DNA of 64,000 bases, taken from positions 242,521 to 306,520 of the forward strand of contig JAODTK010004998.1 in NCBI GenBank assembly GCA_026419785.1, read 5' to 3'. Source of the stretch: Sclerodactyla briareus (taxonomy: Eukaryota > Echinodermata > Holothuroidea > Dendrochirotida > Sclerodactylidae). The notes under the pieces were generated by a model. That model was given only the letters and a program-made list of their open reading frames with translations. It had not been told where the DNA came from and did no database searches. The translations under genes and the position numbers were made by a program. Positions 11,800 through 22,900 of this stretch are shown here, in pieces (the first letter of the stretch is position 1; the number at the start of each line of letters is the position of its first letter).

Positions 11800-12420
11800 G
11801 TGCCACGTAGGTACCGTCCACCAAAAAAGAAAGAACGGACGACGAAGGCAACTATTGTCCCATTTTCATCCTAGTGAATGGTTTTCAAGATATGGAAAAG
11901 GCGTCCACTTTAAACTGCGAAATGACTGACCAAAAAGCCTCCTGCACGAGTTGCAGTCAGGATTTAGTCCTGGTTGTCTCCACTTCCCTATTTTTTTTTT
12001 TTTTGCTTACCTAATCGGTCAGAAATGGACTTGCGAAAACCTCACTGAGTCGTTTTAATTCACCCCTCCCCCTCCCCCCCCCTCCCCCCCCCCCCCCGCC
12101 CCCCCCCCCCCCCACCCCCTACCCCCCAAAAAGCCTTTGATAGGTCAATCACCTGTGATTAGTTACATAAGCCGTAGAGCAGCAGGAGATCAGAAAGTGC
12201 TGTCTTTTGATTCACCTCGTATCAAGAAGATAGGGAACAAAGTTGTTGATATACTGTATGAAACACCGTCCAGTGAACGGTGTTACAGATGGGATGTCAA
12301 TAAACAGCGGAGTGCCCCAGAAATCTGTTTTGTCTCAACTTTCAGTTTCAGTCTATCGTGATTGAGATGTATTGATGTTTCCTGTAAAGTAAATTTATAT
12401 GCGACGCGATTCCGTAGTTG
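11800..12420 (+). pseudogene. LINE (CR1/L2-like) reverse transcriptase relic
   Basis: Plus-strand fragments in shifting frames follow the order of a non-LTR reverse transcriptase. First comes a KKERTDDEGNY-PI-type motif near 11830. LLHELQSGFSPG-like text follows at about 11940-11970 (the 'LL-x-x-x-QSGFRPG' block). A QKAFDRSIT-like piece lies near 12126, the block before the first catalytic aspartate region. GVTDGMSINSGVPQKSVL lies near 12280-12330, matching the 'SGVPQGSVL' motif. A C-rich homopolymer (12062-12117) and an A/T run interrupt it. It cannot be translated through and is a dead or badly sequenced copy inside the presumed host intron. Confidence 0.72.
12062..12117. repeat. Poly-C tract
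   Basis: About 56 bases, nearly all C on the plus strand, lying inside the LINE relic. The true length is probably not resolved. The minus strand is a strong G-quadruplex candidate. Confidence 0.93.
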
Positions 12421-12999
12421 GTATCTGGTAGTGGATTAATACTGACATTGGGAATGTTTGAGGTGAAAATCTGAAAACCTGGTTATTTGATAATCAACTG
12501 TAATCTGGGGAAAAATCGATATCAAACTTTTTTGGTCCTTCTAGAAAATTTCCAAAGTGTCCCAATTCTTTGATGTTATTGTAATGAATGCTATTCCTGT
12601 GAACCACACTTCCCGTGTGAAGTACTTGTGAAGCATGACATGCTTCTGATTCATCTGGTTGAGACCATGGCTATAAGTGATAAAGAACGTTTAATGCTAG
12701 GTTAACGTTTATGTCTAGGAGAAGTGATTGTAGAGATTCCAATTACAGGAGATAGATGGCTACAATTCTCGGTTATTGCATATGGATTCATTCCAGTGTT
12801 TCCTGGTCATGTGTCCAGGACAAGAAATATGCTCCAAATTTGTCAAAATTAGGTCATTCGTTTTATGTTAAACTTGGATCTTCGTGCTTCACTAAATTCT
12901 TAGCATTTCAAGAAGATGAAATGGCTCACAGTCAAGTAAAGAGTTTCCCAGTTAAAGTTAAATCATATTTAGAATGCACGGAAGCGATGGATACACCCT
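12421..12999. other. Unassigned sequence
   Basis: No exon or known repeat was seen. An open frame at 12756-13001 runs into the duplicated segment and has no domain. Confidence 0.4.
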
Positions 13000-13605
13000 A
13001 GTTAACCTGACCTCCAAAGTCCTTCCTGTGACTCATTCGTATAATACCAGAACCAGTATTCTTCAGTTGCTGTTCCTAGGTATGCTACAAATTTGATATT
13101 AACAATTCCCATGGTTGTACTTTGTAATCTGGTAATCTTGACAACTTCAAACGTGCACTCAAAAACATTTTATGGCGATAACTACCGGCTTGCGCGTTTC
13201 GAGGTTGCAATCGTTTCTCCGCATTATCACCAACGCCGTTACTCACATGACTGTGACCGAATCACGAGAAGCATTCTTTATATTTTTATGATAACCCCTC
13301 GACTTGTCCTAGCTTCATCTAGCTCGCGGTATTTAGGACTTTGCTGTACTCGGGATAGGAACGGGCATGACTCTGCACAAATGTATTCCAAGTCAATTGC
13401 GATTCCTGCTCAATGAAGCGATTGTCACCTAGTTACCTGACCTCCAAAGTCCTTCCTGTGACTCATCGGTATAATACCAGAAACGATTATTTCTTCAGTT
13501 GCTGTTCCTAGGTATGCTACAATTATGATATTAACAATTCCCATGGTTGTACTTTGTAATCTGGTAATCTTGACAACTTCAAACGTGCACTCAAATTTTT
13601 TTATG
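13000..13605 (+). repeat. ~165-bp direct repeats flanking a ~250-bp segment
   Basis: The segment at about 13000-13165 and its copy at about 13431-13600 share long text such as CTGACCTCCAAAGTCCTTCC, AACAATTCCCATGGTTGTAC and CTTGACAACTTCAAACGTGC. The core between them (about 13180-13420) recurs alone at 15735-15985, without the flanking repeats. This resembles a short element with long terminal direct repeats, or an insertion coupled to a tandem duplication. Confidence 0.88.
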
Positions 13606-13999
13606 GCTACTGTAGAAGAGAGAGGATATTTTTGTATTGTCCCGTTTTCCTTGCCTGGTGCTTTTGGGTGTCTGTTGGTTGTTTTGTCATGTTCTATTTA
13701 ATAGGGACCAAGTGAGATTGGGCTGTTTCAGCCTTTTCTGTGTTATCCCCTGCCCCTCACTTTTCTTGTTCTTCCTCTTCCCTTGTTTTCTGCTTTTTGT
13801 TCTTTCTGTGAGTGCAAATGAATGACAACAAATACTAGATCAGTGGTACACGGCCATTATCTAGCCTGCTAGCTGGCTCACTCCAAATTCGGCAACCTAC
13901 TTGGTGATCGGGTCCACTATGTGGCCTGATCAGTATAACATGAACCATCTCACACATAAAAAAAACTAACCTGTCTTATTCCTCCTTATACGCTTCTAG
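13606..13999. other. Intron-like sequence before the transmembrane exon
   Basis: The sequence is pyrimidine-rich around 13640-13810 and no coding exon is recognised. The last bases form the acceptor of the next exon. Confidence 0.5.
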
Positions 14000-14087
14000 G
14001 CGGCGTCCCGGCTCTGGTCTGGATTTTCATCATCATTGTTATAATTTGCGTGATCATATTCATCGCAGGTTGCTTCATCACGAGAAC
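14000..14087 (+). CDS. Transmembrane-helix exon
   Basis: The acceptor is CTTCTAG and the donor GTAGGT. The 88-nt exon, entered in phase 1, encodes a hydrophobic helix: GVPALVW, then a run of Ile/Val/Phe (FIIIVIICVIIFIAG), then CFITR. A basic residue follows directly, so the C-terminal side should be cytoplasmic in a type I protein. The exon ends in phase 2 with the bases AC. Two downstream exons, at 15083 and 19593, each start with the single base needed to complete a Thr codon and then stay open to a stop. Exon length and composition suit a single-pass receptor. The protein family is not recognised. Confidence 0.8.
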
Positions 14088-15082
14088 GTAGGTCAAGTCA
14101 AACGCTATTAAAATATTTTGTTTGTCAAGCAAGATCGAAGTCGGAAGGGGAATGTGGCGATCACAAAATAGGACCAAAATCATGAATATGGTTCATAAGT
14201 AAATTTTTCATCGTTTCCCATTTGTACGAGATCAGTTTTCTGCATTCCCACGAACAGGGATTATCCCCTCGAATCTGGAGAGGCAGTTGAATGTCCCTGC
14301 CTAGTTGCATTTGGTAGCCATGTTCTCCTCCCGACATGATCAATGGCCACCGGCAACCAAATCCACGACATATTTCTTCCATGTACCATGCGCAATCACG
14401 TGACCGTCTGCCTTCCGTCGGGGAGATTCAAAGTTAATAGTCCCAATACAGGGTCGACAATTGATTGGTGCAGAAACTCTAAAAAACACTTTAACACGGA
14501 GTTCGTCCGAGTTGTAGGTTCCCTCGCAGTCCGTGTAGCTGATATACGATTGAACCGGATTTAAAAAAAATGTCATGAAAATGTCATGTCATAGGAACAA
14601 AATCGGGCAGGTTTCTGTTGTAGAGGTCCTTCGTACGACAAGTATTATATGATATATGCACAGCCTTTTATTTGGCATGTTCGCCTCAAAGTGATACATA
14701 CTCGTTTCCAATGCAGTCGCGGAGACGAACATCATACCAATTGAAAGTGTCTCTGTTGTCGAGTTATTTTTTTTTCCAAACAAAAATGGCCGTCAGGGAT
14801 TCTTCATACGTGCCATGTTAAACCGTACAAATATCGGGCCAGCTTAGAGATTGTGTTGATCAAGCACGAGGTATATTTCCTACTCAATTGAGTGAAAACT
14901 GGGTGTTTTTTACTTCCATCTAATGACCTCTAGGCCTATTATTGAAGGAGGCAATTCGTCATGAGAAGGAATATGTAGTGGCGTGGATACCAGGTCCACT
15001 GTGCGAACACCTGTTATGACACAGTAGGGCAATCGTGGCATCTACAGATTATTCTGTAACAAATTCTGATTTTTCACAACAG
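14088..15082 (+). other. Intron between the transmembrane exon and terminal exon A
   Basis: Open frames on both strands at 14340-14580 show no domain. Otherwise the stretch is AT-rich and unassigned. Confidence 0.5.
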
Positions 15083-15420
15083 AACGGTTCCGGCCACCGG
15101 CATATTCTTGGGGGGTTCTCGTGGTGTCCGGCGTCGTCGGTATTACAGTATTGGTCGTGGGTTGTACCGTGTATCGAAGCTATCAGGAGCGTGATGCCGC
15201 GAGGCGGGATAACACGATGCTGGTAACACCAGACGACCTGCGGCCAGAATACCCGTCATTCGGGCGGTCCTATAGGTTCGAGGATCCCGATGAGGGGCCC
15301 ATCTACGAGGACAGGACTTCCTTTAGCACACCGGGTACTCGTCACCCAGGTCCATATCGATTAACTCATTACACAGCGCAGGGTCGAAAAGTATCTGACT
15401 CCGTAGGGACTGACGGATGA
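15083..15420 (+). CDS. Terminal exon A: second hydrophobic segment plus short Tyr-containing tail
   Basis: The acceptor TTTTCACAACAG precedes it and a TGA lies at 15418-15420. It starts in the phase left by the exon at 14000-14087. If one G of the six-G run at about 15110-15115 is a sequencing surplus, the exon opens with TVPATGIFLGVLVVSGVV and continues GITVLVVGCTVYRSY, a strong transmembrane helix followed by basic residues. The polar tail contains DPDEGPIYEDRTSF and other Tyr sites that could bind SH2 proteins if phosphorylated. Spliced to the first helix it would give two helices only about 7 residues apart, which is unusual. It may instead pair with an upstream exon not seen here. No clear AATAAA lies close downstream. 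Confidence 0.7.
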
Positions 15421-15734
15421 TTTTCGTGTTCGTCGGGAGTACGACGATTCTTTTCAAACGGATTTGATTACCTCAGGCCCATATGCAAGAAAGGGATTAC
15501 TACTACTAAATGTACTAAACACTTGAGCCCGAAGCTACATGACCCAATATATTATCAATCAGCTAACGCAAAAGCCTAGAGTCGAAAGCTACCTCACCTA
15601 AAACATTCTCGACAGACATCGTAAGCTCGGGGACAACCATTCATTCCAGCGATTCTACACATTCAAGAACAACCGCTACAAAGTGCCATATTTGAAGATA
15701 CCCGCCACCCGGTCTCGACTTTTATCATCCTCGA
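15421..15734 (+). other. Possible 3' UTR of terminal exon A, then intron
   Basis: No canonical AATAAA follows within about 300 bases, so the 3' end is not defined. No other feature is seen. Confidence 0.35.
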
Positions 15735-15985
15735 TAAATACAGTGGCTTGAGCGTTTCGGAGTTTGCAATTGTTTCTACGCATTTATCACCAGACGCCGT
15801 TATTTGACAATCAACGTATCACGAGAAGCATTTCTTTGATATTTATTATGATAAACCAGCTCGACTTGTCGCTAGCTTCAAGCTCCGCGTATTTAGGACT
15901 TTGCTGTTTCCTGGGATAGGAACGGGCATGATTCTGCAGAAATGTATTCCAAGTCAATTGCGATTCCTGCTTAATTGAGGGTCGA
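15735..15985 (+). repeat. Second copy of the 13180-13420 core
   Basis: The text matches the earlier copy throughout (for example CGTATTTAGGACTTTGCTGT and ATGTATTCCAAGTCAATTGC) with scattered indels. It lacks the ~165-bp flanking repeats seen at 13.0-13.6 kb. Confidence 0.88.
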
Positions 15986-18900
15986 GAAATGAGTCGATTA
16001 CTCAGTTCCCCAGTCGATTGATACAAAACGCAATGAGGCTGATCAGCTCAGTCAATATTGATCTCAAGTGCGAATCCCACGGGAGCCGGGGCTTTTTCCG
16101 CAGTTCTGTTAGACAAGGCAATTAAGTCTCCTCGAATGTCTCACGCAACATCACGTGTGAAAGTGGGTACCTGCTAGGTAACGAACGTAGGCGCCGTTGC
16201 GTTGGGTGTATAGTTCGGCCGTTAGTGGTCGTGCACTCTGGGCGGTGCAGGGACGGTCTGTATCGGGTCCATTGAGACAGGGTCTATAAACCCGACCGAA
16301 TTTATTCTACTACAAGAAAGGCAATACCTGGTAAGAAAAAAAAACATTGTCGAGCGGATCCGTGAGTTTGTATTGAACATAGAGACATTTCCCCTGTATA
16401 TATGCTACAGACAGGCCTCGGGAAAACTGATTGTATGAGGCTGTGAGACAACCGATAATCGCACGAGGTAATTTTGTAATTGTATCTGGAATCGGATGAA
16501 GCAAGGCCATGTGGCTGCTGGTCACGGCCTGGACGGCTCCGAAAGACAGTCAGTTAACGGATGGAAAAAGGACAGGGTGTGATGGAAGAATGAAAATAGA
16601 CCGGAAGGACTAGACATAGCCTGGATTGATATCCAAAAGATATGATGAGAACAACACAAAAATACTAATAATGACATGGTGTGGAAGAAGGTTAACTGGA
16701 CAACAACTGGGGAGCCGAAGGGCTTGATGGTGAATGCACACGTTTTATCAATACAGGATGCATACGACCCGTGTGCATGCTGTGGGGGTAGAACTTGATT
16801 CAAGGCCGCCATGGAATCACGAAATCCGATCCCCATTTTCTACGCTTTCATGCACTGGAGAGGTCGCAGTACCGATAAGAAAAACTGTATTCATGGCTGA
16901 TACGATGAAGTTCTTCGCGTTTGAACACTCGGGTGCAATATGCCGGGATTACGGCGATTGGGGCCATTTTCTATACCAGAGAATCGTCTATTCGCCAGAT
17001 TGGCATGCTCACACACAATTATAGGTATATACTGCTAGTTAATGGGCTTATGTCTAGTCAGATTTGGCCCTGCGTGGGATGTGGTACAAGTTGTTTTTCT
17101 CTAGATAAAATATTTGGGTATTATTTAAGTCGAAAAAGTTCCAATGGAGAGGAAAACAGATAGGAAGGATGTGAGACAATCGATAACCGCACGAGGTAAT
17201 TTTGTCTCCAATTCAATAATTGTAGCTTGAAAATGTCGAATTCGCCACCTTTTTGATGACATATGAAAAATTCTTGAACTGGTTTTTCTCTTAGAGAATT
17301 CTAGTAAATAGGCTACTAAGACGCAACTCGTGCCGCCACCAAAGATACCTCATTACACCAAATAATACGACATACACCTATTTTTGTATGCGGACAGCGG
17401 GCGCTGTGAATACGTTACCGTCGTCCATATTCTAATACAGTTTTCTATCAATCTATTAGCACATTAATGCGGCTCAGGAATTCCGTTAGAAATTATGCAT
17501 GCGGTAGGCATATGCATAGTGTTCCATAATACACGTTATGATCTCTTATAAAAAAATCATCTCGGTATTTTAAGTCATGCAGAATTCAGTAACTGGGTCG
17601 AATAGTGCGAGCAAGTACAATAACATACTTCCTTCAAACCACGCAGCACAGGTGGAAGCCTATCCCCTAAATCTGAAGATTCTAGCATGTTGCCTCGTTG
17701 AGTATCCCGAAGGAATTGATGACGTCACGGGAGTCACTGTGGAGATTGATAGCCCAAGCAATCCAACGATAAAGCTTCTACACTGAATGAAACTGCTGAT
17801 GTTAGAATATGAGATAAGCCATGTTTTGTAACTTTGCTGTTTATGCGCGAGACATGACAACCTTCTTTCAGCATAGCCGCTCTACATAGCAGAAGAAATT
17901 GTACTGCGCGCACCTGTGCTGGAGGCGATTGCACTCCTCGAGCTCATTTCACATGCACACATACTGCCACCGTTTCAGACCAGTTGCCCTACTAGAATAT
18001 GCATGCAATTCAGAGTAAGAGTGACACAAATGCTGATACAAGTTACACGAACCAATGCAGTTGCTTCTTCACCAGTGTAGCTCCTCGCTCGAGAACATTG
18101 TTTCTCTTCAGATAGTTAAATGCATTCGCAATCTATTGCATCTTCCCCACAAGTTTAATAAATAGCTCCATGGAAGGCTTCCAATGAACTCTCCACAATA
18201 AATGATGCCATTTGGCACCATGTCAATGGAAATACGAACACAGCCGTTCCGGTAATTCATGAATGATCGAATGAGGCTCTTTTCTCATATCATTGTTAAC
18301 TGGAATTCGGTCCAAGGTTCGATTCTCCAAATGTAATGAATAGAGTCAAGTATTGTTTACATGACCATTGTACTTCAACTTTTGGAGATAAATTGCATGA
18401 CGCCTTATACTGAGACGAGACAACCGCAGCGTCTCCACATTTCGATGTCATACGGTGAGGAAATTCAGAGGATCTAATTATTACGGTAGTTAATGAGAAA
18501 CCATGGTCTTTGGTTGTGACACTTCACTAATAAACAACTTGACTAGTTTTGACAAGATGTTCAGGGTCCACCAAAGAAATTCAATCAATGCGATCGTGAA
18601 TGCAATTGCCCGTATATCATAACAAAAGGTGCAAAATTGCATCATTTATGGGGAAGAGCCATAGGCTCCTTGGTTAGCTGGGGAATGGGGTTCCGAATGG
18701 TCTTTCCACCTGTGCCAGTTTGAAGGAAATATGTTGCAGGCTATCGTATTTTAGGTAAATTAATCAGTTAACTTCCGCTTGTAAGACATTATTTCTCATT
18801 TAACTGTACTTTGAATAATCACTCTGTAAATAAACTTTTTGAAACTAAATTTTTCATGTTAGCCATGGGTATTTTTCGGAAGGAGACAAGGCTGTATTGT

Positions 18901-19592
18901 TATTGTTTCTTTCAAAGTATGGTTTAATAGCATGTTTTAGAAAAACATTCGTGAAGTTGTTACCACGATTATGACCTTAAAATATAATCCGGAAGTAATC
19001 ACAATATTTGGGGCCATCAACACCGGGCCTTTGAGTAAGGAAACATTCAGGAAACGTTTACCGTAGTAGGAAGTGTTGGTCTTTATGCAAACGCAATATT
19101 TTTCAGTTAAACAAGTATATCTCAGGCATAATTGTATATTTATCGTACTCTAATAATTATTCTGAAAACATCATCAGATTTTGGTAAGCATTACATGTGC
19201 AGGAGTGCGCTCCATTCCAGTGGGGAGGGGTTAGGTCGTTAAAGGCAACGGGGCAGACGCTCTGTATTAGTCGTACACTTTGACGGACTGAACAACACTC
19301 TCCGTCGAGAGGGGAAAATGCTCCCTACTTGGTTTTCTTCTGCTGGACTGGCAGGACACCCAATATCGCAAGAAAAAAAACCTTCATTATATAACTTCCT
19401 ATTTGTACTTTATACTCCCAATGAGCCTGAATGCAAAATACATCTGGCAAATTGTCGAATCTTCCACAAACTCGCGCAATCTCTGTGGAATCTACTCAAA
19501 TTATGTACACTTGTACTAATTTAGATCATAAATACATGCGATGACGTCACCTATCACATGACTCACTGTCTTTTTTCTGTCTCTCGTTTCAG
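15986..19592. other. Intron-like sequence before terminal exon B
   Basis: Largely unassigned. A short duplicated phrase (TGTGAGACAA-C/T-CGATAA-T/C-CGCACGAGG) occurs at about 16440 and 17170. Small open frames at 16734-17024 and 17577-17786 lack domains. No exon could be supported. Confidence 0.45.
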
Positions 19593-20169
19593 CGGTGATC
19601 CTGGCGATTACAAACGCCCCGATCCGTACATTAACGATGGGGTCGTCGTGGCGAGGGAGGAAGACAAATATCCGTACTCCTCCACTAATACCGCCCACTC
19701 TCGGACCGGCAGTGGCGACGATATCGCACGATACCGACTTTGGTATACAGCGGAGAACTACAGCAGTCGCGCGACCTCCGAGGCCTCGGGCACTCTGCGC
19801 GGTCTATCAGCCAACGAGGCCGATAAATATATCGATTCCCTGTTCGACATGGATGGTCTGGATGAGACAAGGACGATAGTACCTCGACGAATACGTGGGG
19901 CCATACGACTCTCGCTCGATCCATATCCACCACCGCCGATGAAGGAACCGAGTCCTTATCACCATCCAGAACCAGAGGATTATCACCCACCTCCGCCTCC
20001 TCCCGAAAAACCGCAGTATCACGACCTGGATAGGAACCGAGTGGAGACTCCACCTCCGCCGAACCGGATGGAAACCGCACCTCGCCGAACCGGATGGAAA
20101 CCGCCTCCGCCGGAAGATATGGACCTTCCGCCCACACCTCGGGGCCCGCAGATCGATATCAAGGAGTAG
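19593..20169 (+). CDS. Terminal exon B: long Pro/Tyr-rich cytoplasmic tail
   Basis: A strong acceptor (CTGTCTCTCGTTTCAG) precedes it and a TAG lies at 20167-20169. The first base completes the Thr codon left open by the transmembrane exon at 14000-14087. About 190 residues are open without a slip. The N-terminal half is charged with several tyrosines (GDYKRPDPYINDG, RYRLWYTAENYSS, ADKYIDSLFDMDG). The C-terminal half has polyproline blocks (YPPPPMKEP, YHPPPPPPEKP, ETPPPPNR, WKPPPPED, LPPTPRGP). Such tails usually recruit SH3, WW or EVH1 proteins and, through phosphotyrosine, SH2 proteins. This is the cleanest coding exon of the window. It is GC-rich relative to its introns. The family is not recognised. 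Confidence 0.85.
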
Positions 20170-20344
20170 TAGTACATTCCACATGAGGGAGATTACCCGC
20201 AGTAAACCGATCCGGTGAACACGCATACCCCCAGCCCCGTTCCCTCGGTGGGATAATCGACCCAGATCCCGGACAATATTCCTAGATGAGGTTCGATGAC
20301 TTCTTCGACGGTGTCAATAATAGAATAGATAACTGCATGATGCA

Positions 20345-20350
20345 AATAAA
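20345..20350 (+). terminator. Polyadenylation signal AATAAA
   Basis: A canonical hexamer lies about 175 bases after the stop of terminal exon B. It supports a 3' UTR of about 200 bases ending near 20.37 kb. A 7-bp stem-loop (20462-20468 with 20478-20484) lies beyond it. Confidence 0.7.
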
Positions 20351-20801
20351 AATCGTTTAGGTTTATGATTAGAGGAAGGAGGGCCTTAAGATCGTCGCCT
20401 GTCTAGTAGGTGTTTCCTATAGGCGACCAGAGTACGATCTATTCTTCGCATCTGTCACCAAAGCACCAGGTAATACTTGGTGCTGGCTGATCGAACCCGC
20501 TCGACGCTATTCTGTCAGTGAATTGATTTAGCGTTGTTACGATCGTTCCTGATCGCCGAGACAGGAATTCTAGATTCACCATCAATGTCGTGATAGCGAC
20601 TAGGTTCACCCTCGATGTTTATGGCTTTTCATATTTTACATATTTGTATTCAGAACATGTAATTTCTTATTCACAATCCTTCAAAGGTTTCAGCGCTACA
20701 TAATTTTCACTTCATTCTTACAAATAATTTAGATTTTAAAGGGTTTCGAAATATATCTTAGAGTGGTTTGCCTTGTACTGGAGACCTCGCGAACTACAAC
20801 A
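20351..20801. other. Intergenic sequence after the gene
   Basis: No further exon was recognised. The sequence turns AT-rich before the tandem repeats. Confidence 0.5.
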
Positions 20802-21180
20802 GGACCCAGATTCACACTCTCTAAAGAGTGTGTGACAGTCGGGGAATCACCGGGGAATTTGGATCCTTCGAGGAAAATTTACTTCAGAATCAGTCAGAAT
20901 TTTCTTATCATATCACTACCAATACTGGACCCAGATTCAACACTTCTAAAGAGTGGTGACAGGCGGGGAAAGGCACTCGGGGAATTGGATCTATCGAGGA
21001 AAAAATGACTTCGAATCAGTCAGAATTTAATTATTCATAAACACTAAAAGTACGGACCCAGATTCAAACACTCCAAGTTGTGGGACAAAAACCGGGGAAA
21101 GCCCCCGCCCCACTTCCTCCCGTATGTAGGTGAACATGATTTCCCCGTACTGTCGGTAAACTTTTCGTTCTTCCTTTCCG
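20802..21180 (+). repeat. ~126-bp tandem repeat with internal hairpin
   Basis: Units start with GGACCCAGATTC at 20802, 20927 and 21054. Each contains GGGGAA… and TCxAATCAGTCAGAATTT text. Unit 1 carries a perfect hairpin (CACTCTCTAAAGAGTG). Unit 2 keeps most of it, and unit 3 diverges after the first 30 bases. A displaced partial unit lies at about 21384-21445. Confidence 0.88.
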
Positions 21181-21566
21181 TCGTGCGCCCTATGGTAAGT
21201 CGCACGGTTACTCAGGGCGGGGCAAGCTTCATTCCGGGAGAACACTTTCATTTTTTATTCTCTGATGCAGAAATGTAAGGGAAAAATGAGGTCCAGCGGA
21301 TTGTACAACATCAAGAACGCAGGTCATGCTCGGGGGCATAGTGGAGGCGCTCGGTAATGTTCAATCGATCCCCCCACCTCGTCAGGGAACTCGATCTATT
21401 AAGGAAAATTACTCCAAATCAGTCGGTATGTTCTTACTAGTATTCCCTCCTAGAATAATTTAGTGGCGCCACAACTTGGTTTGTACTTGTTTGAATATAA
21501 TGTTCTTTATAACGCCTACTTCCACCAATCTCCCATTTTCGTTAATATTTTTCCTTAGTCCTCCTA
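21181..21566. other. Spacer with partial tandem unit
   Basis: It holds the displaced 126-bp unit fragment at about 21384-21445. The rest is unassigned. Confidence 0.5.
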
Positions 21567-21729
21567 ATGATGTTTTTTTTTTTTTTCCCTTTTTTTTTTG
21601 TTTTTTTTTTCTTCTTTGTTCCTTTTTTGTCTTTTCTTTTTCCTTTTTTTTTTCCACTTATTTTTTTCCCCTTTGTTCCCCTTTTTTTCCCCCCTTTTTT
21701 TCCCCCCTTTTCCCCCTTTTTTTTTAAGT
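21567..21729. repeat. Long polypyrimidine tract
   Basis: About 160 bases are almost only T and C on the plus strand, with T runs in the first half and alternating T and C runs in the second. The Phe/Pro or Lys/Gly open frames crossing it are artefacts. It could adopt triplex (H-DNA) structure. Confidence 0.95.
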
Positions 21730-22310
21730 GGAGACACCGGTCAAATGAAGGCACAAGGAAAAAGGAGAAGCACATGTTCGTTCATGACCCATATAATTAT
21801 TGGAGTTGTATTTTTTGCCAAGGTATGTTTGCCCACTCTGACCACCAAACAATAGAAGTTCATTGTTAGTGATTCTTGCCATAAATGCGACACTATCAAA
21901 CTTCTGTAACACATTTGAGTGTGCATTGGCATAAGCAATAGGGGCATTTCTCTCTATATTAGGGAACACAATCTCACATTTCCGTTTACTTATATTTCCT
22001 AGTACTCTTAATTATGTTCCTGTTGTAGCACCGTGGCAAAATAAAAAAGGAGAAGGGCCAACAAATGGAAACACCATCCTTATGTTGTCAGACCCATCTA
22101 TTATTGGAGTTGATTTTTCCAAACTGTTTTTGCCCACTTTACACCAAAACACGAAGATGTCATTGTGTAGTGATTCTTTGAATAAAAAAAAAATTTTTTT
22201 TTTGTTTTTGCGACACTATCAAACTTCCGTACACATTGAGTAATATTGGCATAAGCATAGCGGGCATTTTCTCTCTCTATCTATATTTCGGAACAACAGT
22301 CCAACACATG
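21730..22310 (+). repeat. Two tandem copies of a ~300-bp unit
   Basis: The segment at about 21727-21975 and its copy at about 22027-22310 share phrases in the same order: GGAGAAG, TATTGGAGTTG, TTTGCCCACT, GTGATTCTT, GCGACACTATCAAACTTC, TTGGCATAAGCA and GGGCATTT. The second copy has an A/T homopolymer insertion near 22185-22205. Confidence 0.88.
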
Positions 22311-22900
22311 AAAGTTGATGCTGTTTAGTGTTTGCCCTTCTGATTACTGGTAGTTACCTCTCATGAAGTACATGTATAGCTCTCACATAAATGGGCCTGT
22401 CGTCTTCATTGCCTAATGCACCTTAACGTATGTTCTTTGGAACTGTCCATGTTTCGTTCGCAAGAATGTCATAATTGAAGAAAAAAAAAAAAAAAATCTT
22501 GCCGAGGAAATTGCCCTTTCACGAACTAGCTAAAAAAAAAAGTAGGATTCTTCATACCGGAATGCTGCCAAGTTCATTTGTATTCACCGTGAAAGGATTG
22601 AACCGGTAGAAAAAATGAGATCACTCTTTCATCTTTGTATTGCACCCCGAACAAGTGTTATGTAGATCTTAATGTGTTCTCCCTATTTTATATAACATAG
22701 CACAATTAATCGGACCTTTAGGCTGTAATTGAAAAAACAAAAAAAAAAATCAAACTGACCCCCGTCTATTGTATACGATTAAACTAAAGCAACCAATGGT
22801 GCTGTAGCTCGAACCACACACAAATGGCACACACATTCATGGTCTTGTTTTCTACCGAGATCATCAAGGTACTCAAATTTTGCAGATTATATCACAATTT
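22311..22900. other. Unassigned AT-rich sequence with A runs
   Basis: Several poly-A runs (about 22480, 22530 and 22735). No exon was recognised. Confidence 0.5.

Noticed and set aside
19685-20226. Long minus-strand frames
   Set aside because: Shadows of the GC-rich terminal exon B on the opposite strand, with no domain.
21460-21870. Several long frames rich in Phe/Pro or Lys/Gly
   Set aside because: Translation of the homopyrimidine tract in different frames; a compositional artefact.
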